In this document: piece by piece, positions 6,686 through 14,805 of the stretch
Numbering within the stretch: position 1 is the first letter of the stretch
Layout of the letters: each line of letters begins with the position of its first letter
NCBI GenBank assembly: GCA_017456585.1
Contig: JAFTJD010000017.1
Span: 1 to 44,034, forward strand
Source: Lachnospiraceae bacterium
GTDB taxonomy: Bacteria > Bacillota > Clostridia > Lachnospirales > Lachnospiraceae
DNA: 44,034 nucleotides
Direction: 5' to 3'
Translations under genes and position numbers: made by a program
The notes under the pieces: model-generated
Seen by the model: the letters and a program-made list of their open reading frames with translations, nothing else
Told to the model about the DNA's origin: nothing
Databases searched by the model: none

Positions 6686-6717
6686 GTATCATAAAATAAT
6701 AGAAGGAGGTCACAGCG

Positions 6718-6999
6718 ATGGCATTCAATAAAGCAGACAAAGGCGATAAGGCTGAAGGCATGAGAAAGAGACCGGCTAACGGCGGTATGCGCAGAAGAAA
6801 GAAAGTATGTGTATTCTGTGCTGATAAGAACAATGTAATTGATTACAAGGATGTTAATAAGTTAAAGAGATATGTATCTGAAAGAGGTAAGATTCTTCCT
6901 AGAAGAATTACAGGTACATGTGCAAAGCATCAGAGAACTCTTACAGTTGCTGTTAAGAGAGCTCGTCACATCTCTTTAATGCCTTATACAATGGACTAA
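6718..6999 (+). CDS. rpsR: 30S ribosomal protein S18 (zinc-type)
   Basis: A 93-residue S18 with a basic N-terminal extension ([13 protein letters not shown]) before the conserved core. The cysteines in VCVFCADKN and GTCAKHQR are the metal-binding pattern of the C+ (zinc-containing) S18 form; a zinc-independent form would lack them. It pairs with S6 on the 30S platform. It is the last gene of the operon, with the ribosome site AGGAGGTC and a strong terminator 43 nt after the stop. Confidence 0.97.
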   Translation: MAFNKADKGDKAEGMRKRPANGGMRRRKKVCVFCADKNNVIDYKDVNKLKRYVSERGKILPRRITGTCAKHQRTLTVAVKRARHISLMPYTMD

Positions 7000-7042
7000 G
7001 CCCAATATAGGGTTTGCCATATAAGCAAAGAGTAAACTAAGA

Positions 7043-7066
7043 GGGAACCGCAAGGTTCCCTTTTTT
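7043..7066 (+). terminator. Terminator of rpsF-ssb-rpsR
   Basis: GGGAACC (7043-7049), GCAA tetraloop, GGTTCCC (7054-7060), then six T. A textbook intrinsic terminator. Confidence 0.95.
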
Positions 7067-7087
7067 GATTACAGCAATGAGCCAAGC

Positions 7088-7201
7088 AAAACCGCAAGGC
7101 GGTTTTGTAAGCATACGAAGGTTTAGCGGTCATGTAAGCTTGCTTACAAATGACCGCTAAGCTTTCGTATGCGAAATAAAATCGCTAGAGCGATTTTATT
7201 T
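7088..7201. repeat. Cluster of three consecutive palindromes
   Basis: Hairpin 1: AAAACCGC/GCGGTTTT (7088-7106). Hairpin 2: a long imperfect fold at 7111-7172 with arms GCATACGAA/TTCGTATGC, TTAGCGGTCAT/ATGACCGCTAA and GTAAGC/GCTTAC. Hairpin 3: AAATAAAATCGCT/AGCGATTTTATTT (7174-7201). They lie after the rpsR terminator, so they are not needed to end that transcript. The arrangement looks like an intergenic repeat element (REP or MITE-like). Copy number elsewhere cannot be judged from this window. Confidence 0.7.
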
Positions 7202-7244
7202 GGAGAATGCAAATCAGCGAGAGGCTGAGCATCGAGCTGAACAT

Positions 7245-7370
7245 TTGGCGGCTAAAAAACTGGAAAGTAGGACGAGGGTGGAGTATAACAACAGCCTATC
7301 CTACTTTTTAGCAAGCGAAAGCTTAGAAGGTAGGACGAAAGTGAGTAACAGCGGAAACTTATCCTACTTG
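7245..7370 (+). repeat. Two 63-nt direct repeat units with internal dyads; weak open frame
   Basis: GTAGGA...TCCTAC occurs at 7267-7304 and again at 7330-7367, offset exactly 63 nt, so each unit can fold as a hairpin. The only open frame (7200-7412, TTG start, 70 codons) reads the units as two related 21-residue blocks (KLESRTRVEYNNSLSYF and SLEGRTKVSNSGNLSYLG). It has no ribosome site and begins in the arm of a palindrome, so I do not call it a gene. The frame-preserving 63-nt period leaves a little doubt. Confidence 0.55.
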
Positions 7371-7420
7371 GGCGGCAAAATAGCAAATATTCGAACGAAA
7401 CAACAAACATAACTAACACA

Positions 7421-7452
7421 AAAAGGGAAACACCGCGCGGTGTTTCCCTTTT
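7421..7452. terminator. Bidirectional terminator, perfect 32-nt palindrome
   Basis: AAAAGGGAAACACCGC (7421-7436) is followed directly by its exact complement (7437-7452). On the minus strand it ends the feo cluster and is followed by TTTTTG; on the plus strand it ends anything reading from the left. Confidence 0.85.
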
Positions 7453-7486
7453 AAAGTATTGTTTTAAAGAATTGTAACACATAATA

Positions 7487-7780
7487 CTAGTTGGAGTTAT
7501 CACTGCATCCACAACCGCAACAACCGTCTTGGTTGTCAGTATGATTACTGCGGTTATCATCGTGGTTGTCATTATCGTCGCACTTACAGCTGCTACCACC
7601 ATCGTCTCTACTACAATTGCCTCCGCAACTGCTGCAGGATGAAGAACCACCCTTGTGTGAGCAGGAGCCGCCTGATGGGCAACCGATACATTTAACACCG
7701 CTTTTCTTAGCTCTGATTACGTAAAATGCGGCGATGCCAACGATAATAAGAATGATGGCTATTATGATAAAATCTTCCAT
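7487..7780 (-). CDS. FeoB-associated Cys-rich membrane protein
   Basis: A 97-residue protein with one N-terminal membrane helix (about 4-21: [19 protein letters not shown]), then a tail with 12 cysteines (first pair CIGC) and a long Asp/Asn/His-rich stretch (about 68-85). This is the FeoB-associated Cys-rich family, small proteins found next to feoB in Firmicutes and thought to help ferrous iron uptake, although their role is not proven. It lies 53 nt after feoB with its own ribosome site (GGAG) and ends at the palindromic terminator. The His/Asp-rich insertion is longer than the plain Cys tail I would expect and could bind additional metal. Confidence 0.9.
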   Translation of the reverse strand: MEDFIIIAIILIIVGIAAFYVIRAKKSGVKCIGCPSGGSCSHKGGSSSCSSCGGNCSRDDGGSSCKCDDNDNHDDNRSNHTDNQDGCCGCGCSDNSN

Positions 7781-7833
7781 GTGTTACTCCTTCATAATAT
7801 AAATACAAGTAATATTTGTTTGATTAATGATAA

Positions 7834-9837
7834 TTAAGAGTTCTTACTTAAAGCATATTCTTTCTTAAGACTGATATTAGTTCTAATAATTAATGCAACT
7901 ACAATTGCAACCATAGCAAGTACTGCGATAAGTCCCGGAACGAAGCCGGCGCCTAATGTCTTATCAACAACAAGTGTACCAATCTGGTATACTAAGAAAC
8001 CGATTGTGAAACCTGTTCCAAGCTGAAGTGCGATTCCGCCCCAAAGCCATTTAGCACTCTTCATTTCTGCGTTCATAGCACCGATTGCTGCGAAGCATGG
8101 TGGTGTGTAAAGGTTAAACATAAGGTATGCAAGAGCTGCTACCTTTGTGATAGCGAATACGGAAGCAACCTCAGCACCTGCACCTTCCATAAGTGCGAAT
8201 TCTTCTGTGTCAATAAGGTTCTCAAGACCAACAAAACATACTGCTAAAGTACCAACAACATTTTCTTTTGCGATGAAGCCTGTAACTGCTGCTGCAGCGA
8301 GCTGCCATGACAGAACACCTACTACAGGAACAAGAACATAAGCAAAAGGATGTGCGATAGATGCAAGGATGGAAGCGTCAGCTGTCTCTGCAACCTCGAA
8401 GCTCCAAGTAAATGTCTGCATAATCTGTACTGCTGTGTTACAAAGAAGAATAATAGTAGCGGCCTTAACTATGTAAGCCCAACCTCTGCTGCACATTGAA
8501 GTAAATGCTCTCCAGAGAGATGGAATCTTGTACTCAGGAAGCTCGATGATAAAGAAAGATTTTCTTACCTTATGTCCTGCGAGCTTGTTAACAAGGAGTG
8601 CACCAAAGAAGATAAGGATAATGCCTGAGAAATACATGGCAGCACTTATAAGTCCCTGATGTTCACTGAAGAATGCTCCTGCAAAAAGTGAAATAACCGG
8701 AATCTTAGCACCACATGGCATGAACGGTGCAAGCATTGCTGTAGCTCTGCGCTCTCTTTCGTTCTTGATAGTACGTGTAGCCATAACACCCGGTACGGCA
8801 CAACCTATTGTGATAACGAAAGGAATAACAGATTTACCTGAAAGACCTACTTTCTTGAAGATAGGATCAAGTACTACAGTTGCACGAGCCATGTAACCAC
8901 AATCCTCTAAAAGAGCGATGAGGAAGTACATAACCATAACGAGTGGAAGGAAACCGATAACGGCAATAACGCCACCGATAACACCATCTACGAGTAATGC
9001 TGAAAGTAAAGGATTAGCGTTTTCAAAGAATCCGCCTACCCAGCCTTGGAAAGCTTCAAGCCAAGCAACTAATGTATCTGCAAGCCATGGACCAACCCAT
9101 GCCTGAGAAATCTGGAATACGAGAAACATAACGCCGGCAAAAATTACAAGACCTAAAAGAGGGTGTGTAATGATTTTGTCAATTTTATCATCAGTGTTCT
9201 TGTCTTTTGTAAGAACCTTACGTGTCTCGACAGCTGAAACAATTTTGTTTACAAAATCAAAACGTTTTCTGTCGGCTGCTTCAACTGAAGCCTTGCTTGT
9301 AAGGTCAACATTGCCTTGTGAATAAGGAGCCTTCTGTGCTTTGCCTACAGCAGCAACTGCGGCTGCAACTACATCTGAAAGACCCTTGTCTGATGTTGAA
9401 ACTGTATTGATAACAGGACATCCAAGCTTCTCGCTAAGAGCTGCTGTGTCAATCTTAGTTTCTTTCTTGTCATTGATATCACTCTTGTTAAGAGCAACAA
9501 CAACCGGAATACCTAATTCTAATAATTGTGTTGTAAAAAATAAGCTTCGGCTTAAGTTCGTAGCATCAACGATGTTGATGATTACATCCGGCTTTTCGTT
9601 CTTAACATATCCGCTTGTAATACTTTCTTCTGAAGTGAAAGGTGACATTGAATATGCACCCGGAAGATCTACTGCGATTAAATCTTCTGCTCCGTCATAA
9701 TACCCTTTTTTGATTGGGCTTTCTTTCTTGTCGACTGTAACGCCGGCCCAGTTACCAACACGTTCATTTCTACCTGTGAGCGCATTGTACATAGTGGTCT
9801 TACCACTGTTCGGATTGCCTGTTAAAGCGATTCTCAT
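7834..9837 (-). CDS. feoB: Ferrous iron transport protein B
   Basis: A 667-residue inner-membrane Fe2+ transporter. The N-terminal G domain has G1 GNPNSGKT (7-14), G3 DLPG (about 58-61) and G4 NKSD (about 117-120), followed by the helical GDI-like region (to about 220). Then come the Gate domains with the conserved membrane Cys motifs (CGYMAR, GCAVPG, MPCGAK). Length fits the shorter Firmicutes FeoB. The start is set by AGGAGG just upstream. The 140-nt gap to feoA holds a pair of DtxR-like dyads, which suggests that feoB has its own iron-controlled promoter besides any readthrough from feoA. Confidence 0.97.
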   Translation of the reverse strand: MRIALTGNPNSGKTTMYNALTGRNERVGNWAGVTVDKKESPIKKGYYDGAEDLIAVDLPGAYSMSPFTSEESITSGYVKNEKPDVIINIVDATNLSRSLFFTTQLLELGIPVVVALNKSDINDKKETKIDTAALSEKLGCPVINTVSTSDKGLSDVVAAAVAAVGKAQKAPYSQGNVDLTSKASVEAADRKRFDFVNKIVSAVETRKVLTKDKNTDDKIDKIITHPLLGLVIFAGVMFLVFQISQAWVGPWLADTLVAWLEAFQGWVGGFFENANPLLSALLVDGVIGGVIAVIGFLPLVMVMYFLIALLEDCGYMARATVVLDPIFKKVGLSGKSVIPFVITIGCAVPGVMATRTIKNERERRATAMLAPFMPCGAKIPVISLFAGAFFSEHQGLISAAMYFSGIILIFFGALLVNKLAGHKVRKSFFIIELPEYKIPSLWRAFTSMCSRGWAYIVKAATIILLCNTAVQIMQTFTWSFEVAETADASILASIAHPFAYVLVPVVGVLSWQLAAAAVTGFIAKENVVGTLAVCFVGLENLIDTEEFALMEGAGAEVASVFAITKVAALAYLMFNLYTPPCFAAIGAMNAEMKSAKWLWGGIALQLGTGFTIGFLVYQIGTLVVDKTLGAGFVPGLIAVLAMVAIVVALIIRTNISLKKEYALSKNS

Positions 9838-9904
9838 TGTTTTTCCTCCTAGTATTTAATGAATAAAGCAAATCATATCTTTGATGTGCAATACATAGAT
9901 GCTG

Positions 9905-9940
9905 ATTATGGATATCTAACAGAGGGTAGTTCTGGCTAAC
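9905..9940. promoter_or_regulatory. Tandem DtxR-type operators upstream of feoB
   Basis: ATTATGGATATCTAAC (9905-9920) and GGTAGTTCTGGCTAAC (9925-9940) match GTTAG-N6-CTAAC with one or two differences per site and again have centres 20 bp apart. They lie between feoA and feoB. I could not assign a convincing -35/-10 pair here. Confidence 0.6.
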
Positions 9941-9977
9941 TCGGACTTAAAATATATGTGGTGACCGATAATCACCA

Positions 9978-10190
9978 CTATACTATAATTGCTTCTGCGA
10001 GCTGTGTGTCGAAATTATATCTACCGTCTTTGATAGAAACGACGCAATTTCTTTTCCTGCGAGATACAACGGTAATAGGTTCACCGCTGTAGCATCCAAG
10101 TGAGAACAAGAATGCATTAAGTTCTTCATCATCGGTTAAAATGTCTTTGATAATGTATTCTTTTCCTTCCTGTGCTTCTGTCAAATTCAT
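9978..10190 (-). CDS. feoA: Ferrous iron transport protein A
   Basis: A 70-residue SH3-like protein: MNLTEAQEGKEYIIKDI at the start, a central LFSLGCYSGEPITVV (the usual position of the LGI.PG.. turn) and a final D-T-Q-L-A-E-A-I-I-V, as in other FeoA proteins. FeoA binds the cytoplasmic side of FeoB and is needed for Fe2+ uptake. I chose ATG 10190, preceded by AGGAGG; the frame extends a few codons upstream through the ribosome site. It is first in the feoA-feoB-Cys-rich cluster, with an iron-type operator at its transcription start. Confidence 0.95.
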   Translation of the reverse strand: MNLTEAQEGKEYIIKDILTDDEELNAFLFSLGCYSGEPITVVSRRKRNCVVSIKDGRYNFDTQLAEAIIV

Positions 10191-10216
10191 AGTTGCCTCC
10201 TGTTTCTTAGAAACCA

Positions 10217-10232
10217 ATTAGCTTTGCCTAAC
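10217..10232. promoter_or_regulatory. DtxR-type operator at the feoA start
   Basis: ATTAGCTTTGCCTAAC, one mismatch from GTTAG-N6-CTAAC, lies just downstream of the feoA -10, at the expected transcription start. I see no second copy 20 bp away here. Confidence 0.6.
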
Positions 10233-10240
10233 TCGGATAA

Positions 10241-10269
10241 AGTGTAGCACTCAAAGATATTTCTGTCAA
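10241..10269 (-). promoter_or_regulatory. Promoter of feoA
   Basis: On the minus strand: TTGACA (10269-10264), 17 nt, TACACT (10246-10241). Confidence 0.75.
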
Positions 10270-10338
10270 GAGAAAATTTACTTATTTATATAAATATTGG
10301 CCGGAATGCCGTTTTATGCCATATTTACCTTATATTTA

Positions 10339-10377
10339 TTCCATAATTAAATAGACAATATCTATTTAATTATGGAA
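10339..10377 (-). terminator. Stem-loop at the end of the lipid kinase gene
   Basis: A perfect 17-bp stem (arms 10339-10355 and 10361-10377, each 17 nt) with a 5-nt loop. Its 5' arm on the minus strand overlaps the last codons of the gene. The downstream T-run is weak, so efficiency is uncertain. Confidence 0.6.
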
Positions 10378-11246
10378 ATAGCACCGGAAAGGTTGCGTAT
10401 TTTAGTATTAGTTATATCAGGAACATGTTCACCGTCGAGAGTCCACGAGATAGGAGAGTCGGATGAAACATATAACTCAGATGCCTTAAAATAATCAAAC
10501 ATCTCGTTGTCAAAGTCGGAGGTCCTTATCGAGGTGAGGATTTTATTAAGTTGTACGATGTTCTGGGGCATCTTAACAAGAATGACTTCGAAAAGTCCGT
10601 CACAAAGGTCAACGATGCTGTTATCTAATTTGACAATTCCGGCTACAGATGTTGAGTTGGTTATGGAACCGAATATATAGTTGTTGTCATAAACTGCTTC
10701 CGGGGTGCTTACAACCATATGGTAGGGCTGTATACTCGGAAGCTCTCTTATTCCTTCGAAAATATATGCAAGATGGCCGAAGGTATTTTTCATTTCCTGA
10801 GAAGTAGAATAGGACGCCGCCGTAAAAGCACCAAAGGATGCAATATATGAAAAGGAGCGATTATTGAACATGCCTATGTCTAACTTACAAGGAGTACCTG
10901 TGGTTATGTTGGCTGCTGCAACAGCAGGCTTGCCGGAAAGCGCTAAGGTGCTTGCAAAATCATTGGTGCTTCCTGCCGGAATATAACCAAGAGGAATATC
11001 CAGACCGGATTCAAGGAGCCCGGCAATTACTTCATTAAGGGTACCATCACCGCCGCAACAAACGATAAGGTCAAAGTACTGACCGTATTCTTTAATAATC
11101 TCTATGGAATGCCCGCGATACTGGGTTATCTTAGTTGTTACAAGATATCCGGCTTTACAAAAAATATTAGTTACCGTAAATAACATGGATTTAGATTTCG
11201 TTTTGCCGGCAACCGGATTTATTATAAGAAGGAGTTTAGATTCCAT
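10362..11246 (-). CDS. Diacylglycerol kinase-family lipid kinase
   Basis: A 294-residue cytoplasmic protein of the DAGK catalytic family (DgkB/YegS-like). The N-terminal half has LLLIINPVAGK (5-15) and the nucleotide-binding CCGGDGTLNEV (about 63-73), followed by GYIPAGSTNDFAS (about 88-100). The C-terminal half (about 130-294) is the beta-sandwich of the fold, with DGEHVPD near the end. It phosphorylates diacylglycerol or a related lipid, recycling DAG from membrane and lipoteichoic-acid turnover. The start has TTGGAGG. It lies after the pho operon on the same strand but has its own promoter, so it may be only partly linked to phosphate control. Confidence 0.9.
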   Translation of the reverse strand: MESKLLLIINPVAGKTKSKSMLFTVTNIFCKAGYLVTTKITQYRGHSIEIIKEYGQYFDLIVCCGGDGTLNEVIAGLLESGLDIPLGYIPAGSTNDFASTLALSGKPAVAAANITTGTPCKLDIGMFNNRSFSYIASFGAFTAASYSTSQEMKNTFGHLAYIFEGIRELPSIQPYHMVVSTPEAVYDNNYIFGSITNSTSVAGIVKLDNSIVDLCDGLFEVILVKMPQNIVQLNKILTSIRTSDFDNEMFDYFKASELYVSSDSPISWTLDGEHVPDITNTKIRNLSGAISIIK

Positions 11247-11296
11247 GAGGTACCTCCAAGTTTTAAGTGTTTGCGTAGCCGGAGGCTACAATGCCT

Positions 11297-11325
11297 ATTA
11301 TAATACAATAAGTTGCCATATACAA
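11297..11325 (-). promoter_or_regulatory. Promoter of the lipid kinase gene
   Basis: On the minus strand: TTGTAT (11325-11320), 17 nt, TATAAT (11302-11297). A small hairpin GTAGCC/GGCTAC (11275-11289) lies in the leader. Confidence 0.6.
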
Positions 11326-11353
11326 GCCGAAAAGACTACAGTATAGTGGCAAC
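11312..11353 (-). terminator. Possible weak terminator after phoR
   Basis: GTTGCCA-TATA (11312-11322) pairs with TATAGTGGCAAC (11342-11353) with one bulge, just after the phoR stop. No strong T-run follows, and the 3' arm on the minus strand overlaps the kinase promoter. Confidence 0.35.
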
Positions 11354-11364
11354 CTATGTGATGA

Positions 11365-12702
11365 TTATTTTTCAGAAAAGGAGATGGTTATACTTGTGCC
11401 GACACCTACTTCACTTTCGATAGAAAATTCTGCGTTGTGAAAAATGGCAGCATGCTTTACGATAGAGAGACCAAGCCCGGTGCCACCGATTTGTTTGGAA
11501 TGACTTTTGTCAACGCGATAGAATCTCTCGAAAACACGATTGAGATGTTCCTTTGGGATTCCTATGCCGGTGTCACTTACCGTTATGCTGACGCCGTTTT
11601 CGGTATTGGATATATTAACAATAACTGTTCCGTTCTCTTTGTTATATTTAATAGCGTTATCGCAGAGGTTCGAAATCATTTCATCGAGAATGACGGTAAC
11701 ACCACTCACAATTGCCGGTTCGCCGGACAATTTTAATACAATGCCGCGCTTTGCAGCAGTTTTTCTAAGTCTTGACAAAATTTCTTCGGAAAGAGAGTAT
11801 AAATCAACCGGTTCTTTGGGAGATGGAACCAGACCTTCGTCTAACTGGGAAAGTTTAATTATATCATTAACGAGAGATATTAGCCTTGCAGATTCGTCAT
11901 AAATACTTTTGCCGAAATCCTGAGTATCTTCTTTGGAAACAACTCCATTCATAAGAAGCTCTGACATTCCCGATATAGAAGTGAGAGGCGTTTTGAGTTC
12001 ATGTGATACGTTTGATGTGAACTCCTGACGCATTTGGTCGAGCTGCTTCATTTCTTCAAGCTGGGCTTTAATCATCGTGTTCTGGTGGTTGATTTTGGTG
12101 ATAAAGGGAATAAATTCATCATACACGTCATCAACATTCGGGTTGTTAAGGTCTATTTTATTAATCGGCTGCAGAATATGCTTTGAAAGGATTGAGGCAA
12201 TAATTGCAGATATGAAGACAACGATTAAAAGGGCAGGAATCATTGAGGGAAGCATATTTATAATAAGAGCCCAGATTGTATGTTGGGTGTAAGCACTTCG
12301 TAAAATTGAACCATCTGATAATTTAAGGGCATAGTAAACGGTTTTGGTGGATAATGTTGACGAAAAACGCTCAGAGGTTGCACTTCCGTTTTTGGCAGCT
12401 TCAATAAATTCCGCGCGGTTTGAATGGTTGTCCATGGATTCAATATCAGCATCACTATCGTATATAACCGTACCATCAGATGAAATTAGAGTGATTCTCT
12501 TGGTATTCTGAACAGACAATTTACTTAGATAATCAAATCCGTTTGATTCGATACCGGTAGCCAGATAATGAGTTTCATCTGATAGCTCATTTATCATTAG
12601 CTTGGAAAAATAATTGTATAATATTCCCATAATCAATGCCATGCCTGCAAGAAGAGAAAGAGTAGCTGTAAAAATAGTGGTATAAAAGACTTTTCGTTTC
12701 AT
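11365..12702 (-). CDS. phoR: Phosphate sensor histidine kinase (PhoR-like)
   Basis: A 445-residue membrane kinase. TM1 is about 8-30, an extracellular sensor stretch follows to about 150, and TM2 is about 150-172. Then come a linker, the HisKA helix with the phosphorylated His in SHELKTP (about residue 234), and an HATPase domain with NAIKYN, DTGIGIP and GGTGLGLS. It overlaps phoB by 4 nt (ATGA), so the two are translationally coupled. Its place behind pst-phoU makes it the phosphate-starvation kinase. Unlike B. subtilis PhoR I see no clear cytoplasmic PAS domain between TM2 and HisKA. Confidence 0.92.
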   Translation of the reverse strand: MKRKVFYTTIFTATLSLLAGMALIMGILYNYFSKLMINELSDETHYLATGIESNGFDYLSKLSVQNTKRITLISSDGTVIYDSDADIESMDNHSNRAEFIEAAKNGSATSERFSSTLSTKTVYYALKLSDGSILRSAYTQHTIWALIINMLPSMIPALLIVVFISAIIASILSKHILQPINKIDLNNPNVDDVYDEFIPFITKINHQNTMIKAQLEEMKQLDQMRQEFTSNVSHELKTPLTSISGMSELLMNGVVSKEDTQDFGKSIYDESARLISLVNDIIKLSQLDEGLVPSPKEPVDLYSLSEEILSRLRKTAAKRGIVLKLSGEPAIVSGVTVILDEMISNLCDNAIKYNKENGTVIVNISNTENGVSITVSDTGIGIPKEHLNRVFERFYRVDKSHSKQIGGTGLGLSIVKHAAIFHNAEFSIESEVGVGTSITISFSEK

Positions 12703-13376
12703 CGGTTGTCACCTATCTTGTATCCGACACCTCTTATCGTTTCGATAAGATTGCCGCATTCGGGACCTAATTTGGAGCGAAGAGTTCTTATGTGCACATC
12801 CAAGGTGCGATTTTCTCCGTCAAAAGAGTAACCCCATATTTGCAGGAATAATTGTTCTCTGGTGAGAACCATGCCGCGATTTTTAAGCATAATACAAAGT
12901 AACTCGTATTCCTTTAAGGAGAGAGAAATATCTTCGTTTGCAACACGTACGATGTGTTTTGTGGGGCAGACATAAAGTGAGCCTATGGAATATTCGGACT
13001 TGTCCTTTGGCTCATTAGTACGGCGAAGTATAGCTTTTATCCTGGAAATAAGTTCCATTGTACCGAATGGTTTGGCTACATAATCATCGGCCCCGCTGTC
13101 CAGCCCGATAACCTTATCGTACTCAGTGCCTTTAGCGGTTAACATAATGATGGGCATATTGGCTGTGTCGTCTCGAGCGCGCAGCTTTTTGAGAATCGAG
13201 AGACCATCCTCCTCAGGAAGCATTATATCCAGAAGCAAAAGGCTGGGTATTTCATGCGACAGAGCCTTATAGAATTCTGAAGGAAGTTCGAAGCCCTTAG
13301 CTTCCATGTTAACGCTTTTAAGGGCATATAGTACGAATTTACGAATATTTGCATCGTCTTCTAAAAGGTAAATCAT
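12699..13376 (-). CDS. phoB: Phosphate response regulator, OmpR/PhoB family
   Basis: A 225-residue two-domain regulator. The receiver (1-120) has acidic residues DD near 7-8, the phospho-acceptor Asp in LLLDIMLPEEDG (about 51) and Lys in KPFG (about 102). The DNA-binding winged helix (about 130-225) includes LSLKEYELLC and the recognition region ENRTLDVHIRTLRSKLG. PhoB/PhoP-type proteins bind direct repeats of Pho boxes, and such repeats are visible before pstS (17476-17492). It lies 35 nt after phoU and overlaps phoR. Confidence 0.94.
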   Translation of the reverse strand: MIYLLEDDANIRKFVLYALKSVNMEAKGFELPSEFYKALSHEIPSLLLLDIMLPEEDGLSILKKLRARDDTANMPIIMLTAKGTEYDKVIGLDSGADDYVAKPFGTMELISRIKAILRRTNEPKDKSEYSIGSLYVCPTKHIVRVANEDISLSLKEYELLCIMLKNRGMVLTREQLFLQIWGYSFDGENRTLDVHIRTLRSKLGPECGNLIETIRGVGYKIGDNR

Positions 13377-13411
13377 AAGGAGTCCTCCGTTTAGCTTAAG
13401 TTAAAGAAAAA

Positions 13412-14047
13412 TTAGTGTGAGCCGGTTATTGAATAAACAACCCACTCGGCAATATTGGTAGCATGGTCGCCGATTCGCTCGAGATATTTAGAAATCATAA
13501 GCAAATCGATATAGTATTCGCCTTCTTTTTTGCCGGCAGTTATATTTTCAATTAGGGTGGTCCGTATTTTAGTAAAATAATTATCGACTATGTCGTCATA
13601 TTGAATAACGCTGTTAGCCAGGTCTAAATCCTTTTTGACAAAGGAATCTATGCTGTCTGTGACCATCTTAATGGCTTCTTTTGCCATTTCCTCTATGAGA
13701 ATCTCGTTTTCGTCTTTGTAATCAAGAATGGACATGCTTATCTCTGCAATGTCGAGTGCCTGATCCCCGATGCGTTCCATGTCAGAAATCATTTTAAGGG
13801 CAGAAGATATCTGACGAAGGTCTCTGGCGACAGGCTGCTGCTGTAAAAGAAGCTTCATGCAAAGAGCCTCAATGTCGCGTTCTGCCTGATTAATGTCATG
13901 TTCTGCCTGTTCAATGGTATCTGCAAGAGAAGTATTTTTGGTCGTTAATAGCTTGAGCGCGGCAAGAATGCTTTCTTCGCATAATGAGCCCATTCTTATA
14001 AGTTCTACATTTAATCTGTCTAATTGTTCATCAAATTTTATACGCAT
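13412..14047 (-). CDS. phoU: Phosphate signalling protein PhoU
   Basis: A 211-residue all-helical protein built of two PhoU repeats, each a three-helix bundle. The recurring acidic metal-binding signatures are ISDMERIGDQALDIAE (about 90-105) and SKYLERIGDHATNIAEWV (about 190-207). PhoU links the Pst transporter to PhoR and keeps the regulon off when phosphate is ample. I chose MRIKFDEQL as the start, with AGGAAGG upstream; the open frame continues further into pstB in another phase. It follows pstB by only 4 nt. Confidence 0.95.
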   Translation of the reverse strand: MRIKFDEQLDRLNVELIRMGSLCEESILAALKLLTTKNTSLADTIEQAEHDINQAERDIEALCMKLLLQQQPVARDLRQISSALKMISDMERIGDQALDIAEISMSILDYKDENEILIEEMAKEAIKMVTDSIDSFVKKDLDLANSVIQYDDIVDNYFTKIRTTLIENITAGKKEGEYYIDLLMISKYLERIGDHATNIAEWVVYSITGSH

Positions 14048-14051
14048 AATA

Positions 14052-14801
14052 TCAACCAAACCTTCCTGTAATATAATCTTCGGTTCTTTTGTCCTTGGGC
14101 ATTGAAAAAATTCCTTCGGTCTTGCCGAATTCCACCACTTCACCTAGAAGGAAAAAAGCCGTGTTGTCTGAAATTCGGGCGGCTTGCTGCATATTATGTG
14201 TTACCATGATGATAGTATAATCTTTTTTTAATTCAAGTGCAAGGTCCTCTATCTTTGAAGTTGATATGGGATCAAGAGCGGATGTAGGCTCATCCATTAG
14301 CAAGACTTCGGGCTTTACTGCAAGTGCTCGCGCAATGCAGAGACGTTGCTGCTGACCGCCAGACATAGCCAGGGCGGACTTCTTAAGCTTATCCTTCGTT
14401 TCATCCCAGATAGCAGCGGCCCGCAGGGATTCTTCGACAATATCATCAAGCTTTGACTTGGAACGTATTCCGTGGGTACGTGGGCCGTAGGCAATGTTGT
14501 CATATATGGACATAGGGAATGGATTTGGCTTTTGGAAAACCATTCCTACACGTTTCCTGAGGAGGTAGACATCCATGTCGCCATAAATATTTACATCATC
14601 AAGGAGTGCTTGCCCGCTAATGCGGCAACTTTCCACAAGATCATTCATTCGGTTTAAACATTTGAGTAAAGTAGATTTGCCACAGCCGGAAGGACCGATG
14701 AAGGCTGTGATTTCTTTTGCAGGAATATCAAGAGAAATATTTTTGAGGGCATGAAAATCGCTGTAATATAAATCAAGATTCCTGATTTTGAATTTGGTCA
14801 T
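14052..14801 (-). CDS. pstB: Phosphate ABC transporter ATP-binding protein
   Basis: A 249-residue ATPase with all canonical motifs: Walker [10 protein letters not shown] (about 32-40), the PstB-typical CLNRMNDL just after it, signature SGGQQQR (about 148-154), Walker [14 protein letters not shown] (about 165-177) and switch His in MVTHNM (about 200-205). It powers high-affinity phosphate uptake through PstC-PstA. It follows pstA by 4 nt. Confidence 0.97.
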   Translation of the reverse strand: MTKFKIRNLDLYYSDFHALKNISLDIPAKEITAFIGPSGCGKSTLLKCLNRMNDLVESCRISGQALLDDVNIYGDMDVYLLRKRVGMVFQKPNPFPMSIYDNIAYGPRTHGIRSKSKLDDIVEESLRAAAIWDETKDKLKKSALAMSGGQQQRLCIARALAVKPEVLLMDEPTSALDPISTSKIEDLALELKKDYTIIMVTHNMQQAARISDNTAFFLLGEVVEFGKTEGIFSMPKDKRTEDYITGRFG

Positions 14802-14805
14802 AAAT

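Noticed and set aside
7200..7412. 70-codon open frame in the repeat region after rpsR
   Set aside because: TTG start inside a palindrome arm, no ribosome site, and it consists of two hairpin repeat units. Reported as repeat instead.
9838..10362. Riboswitch in the feo leaders
   Set aside because: The leaders are short and I see no conserved riboswitch core; the dyads explain regulation more simply.
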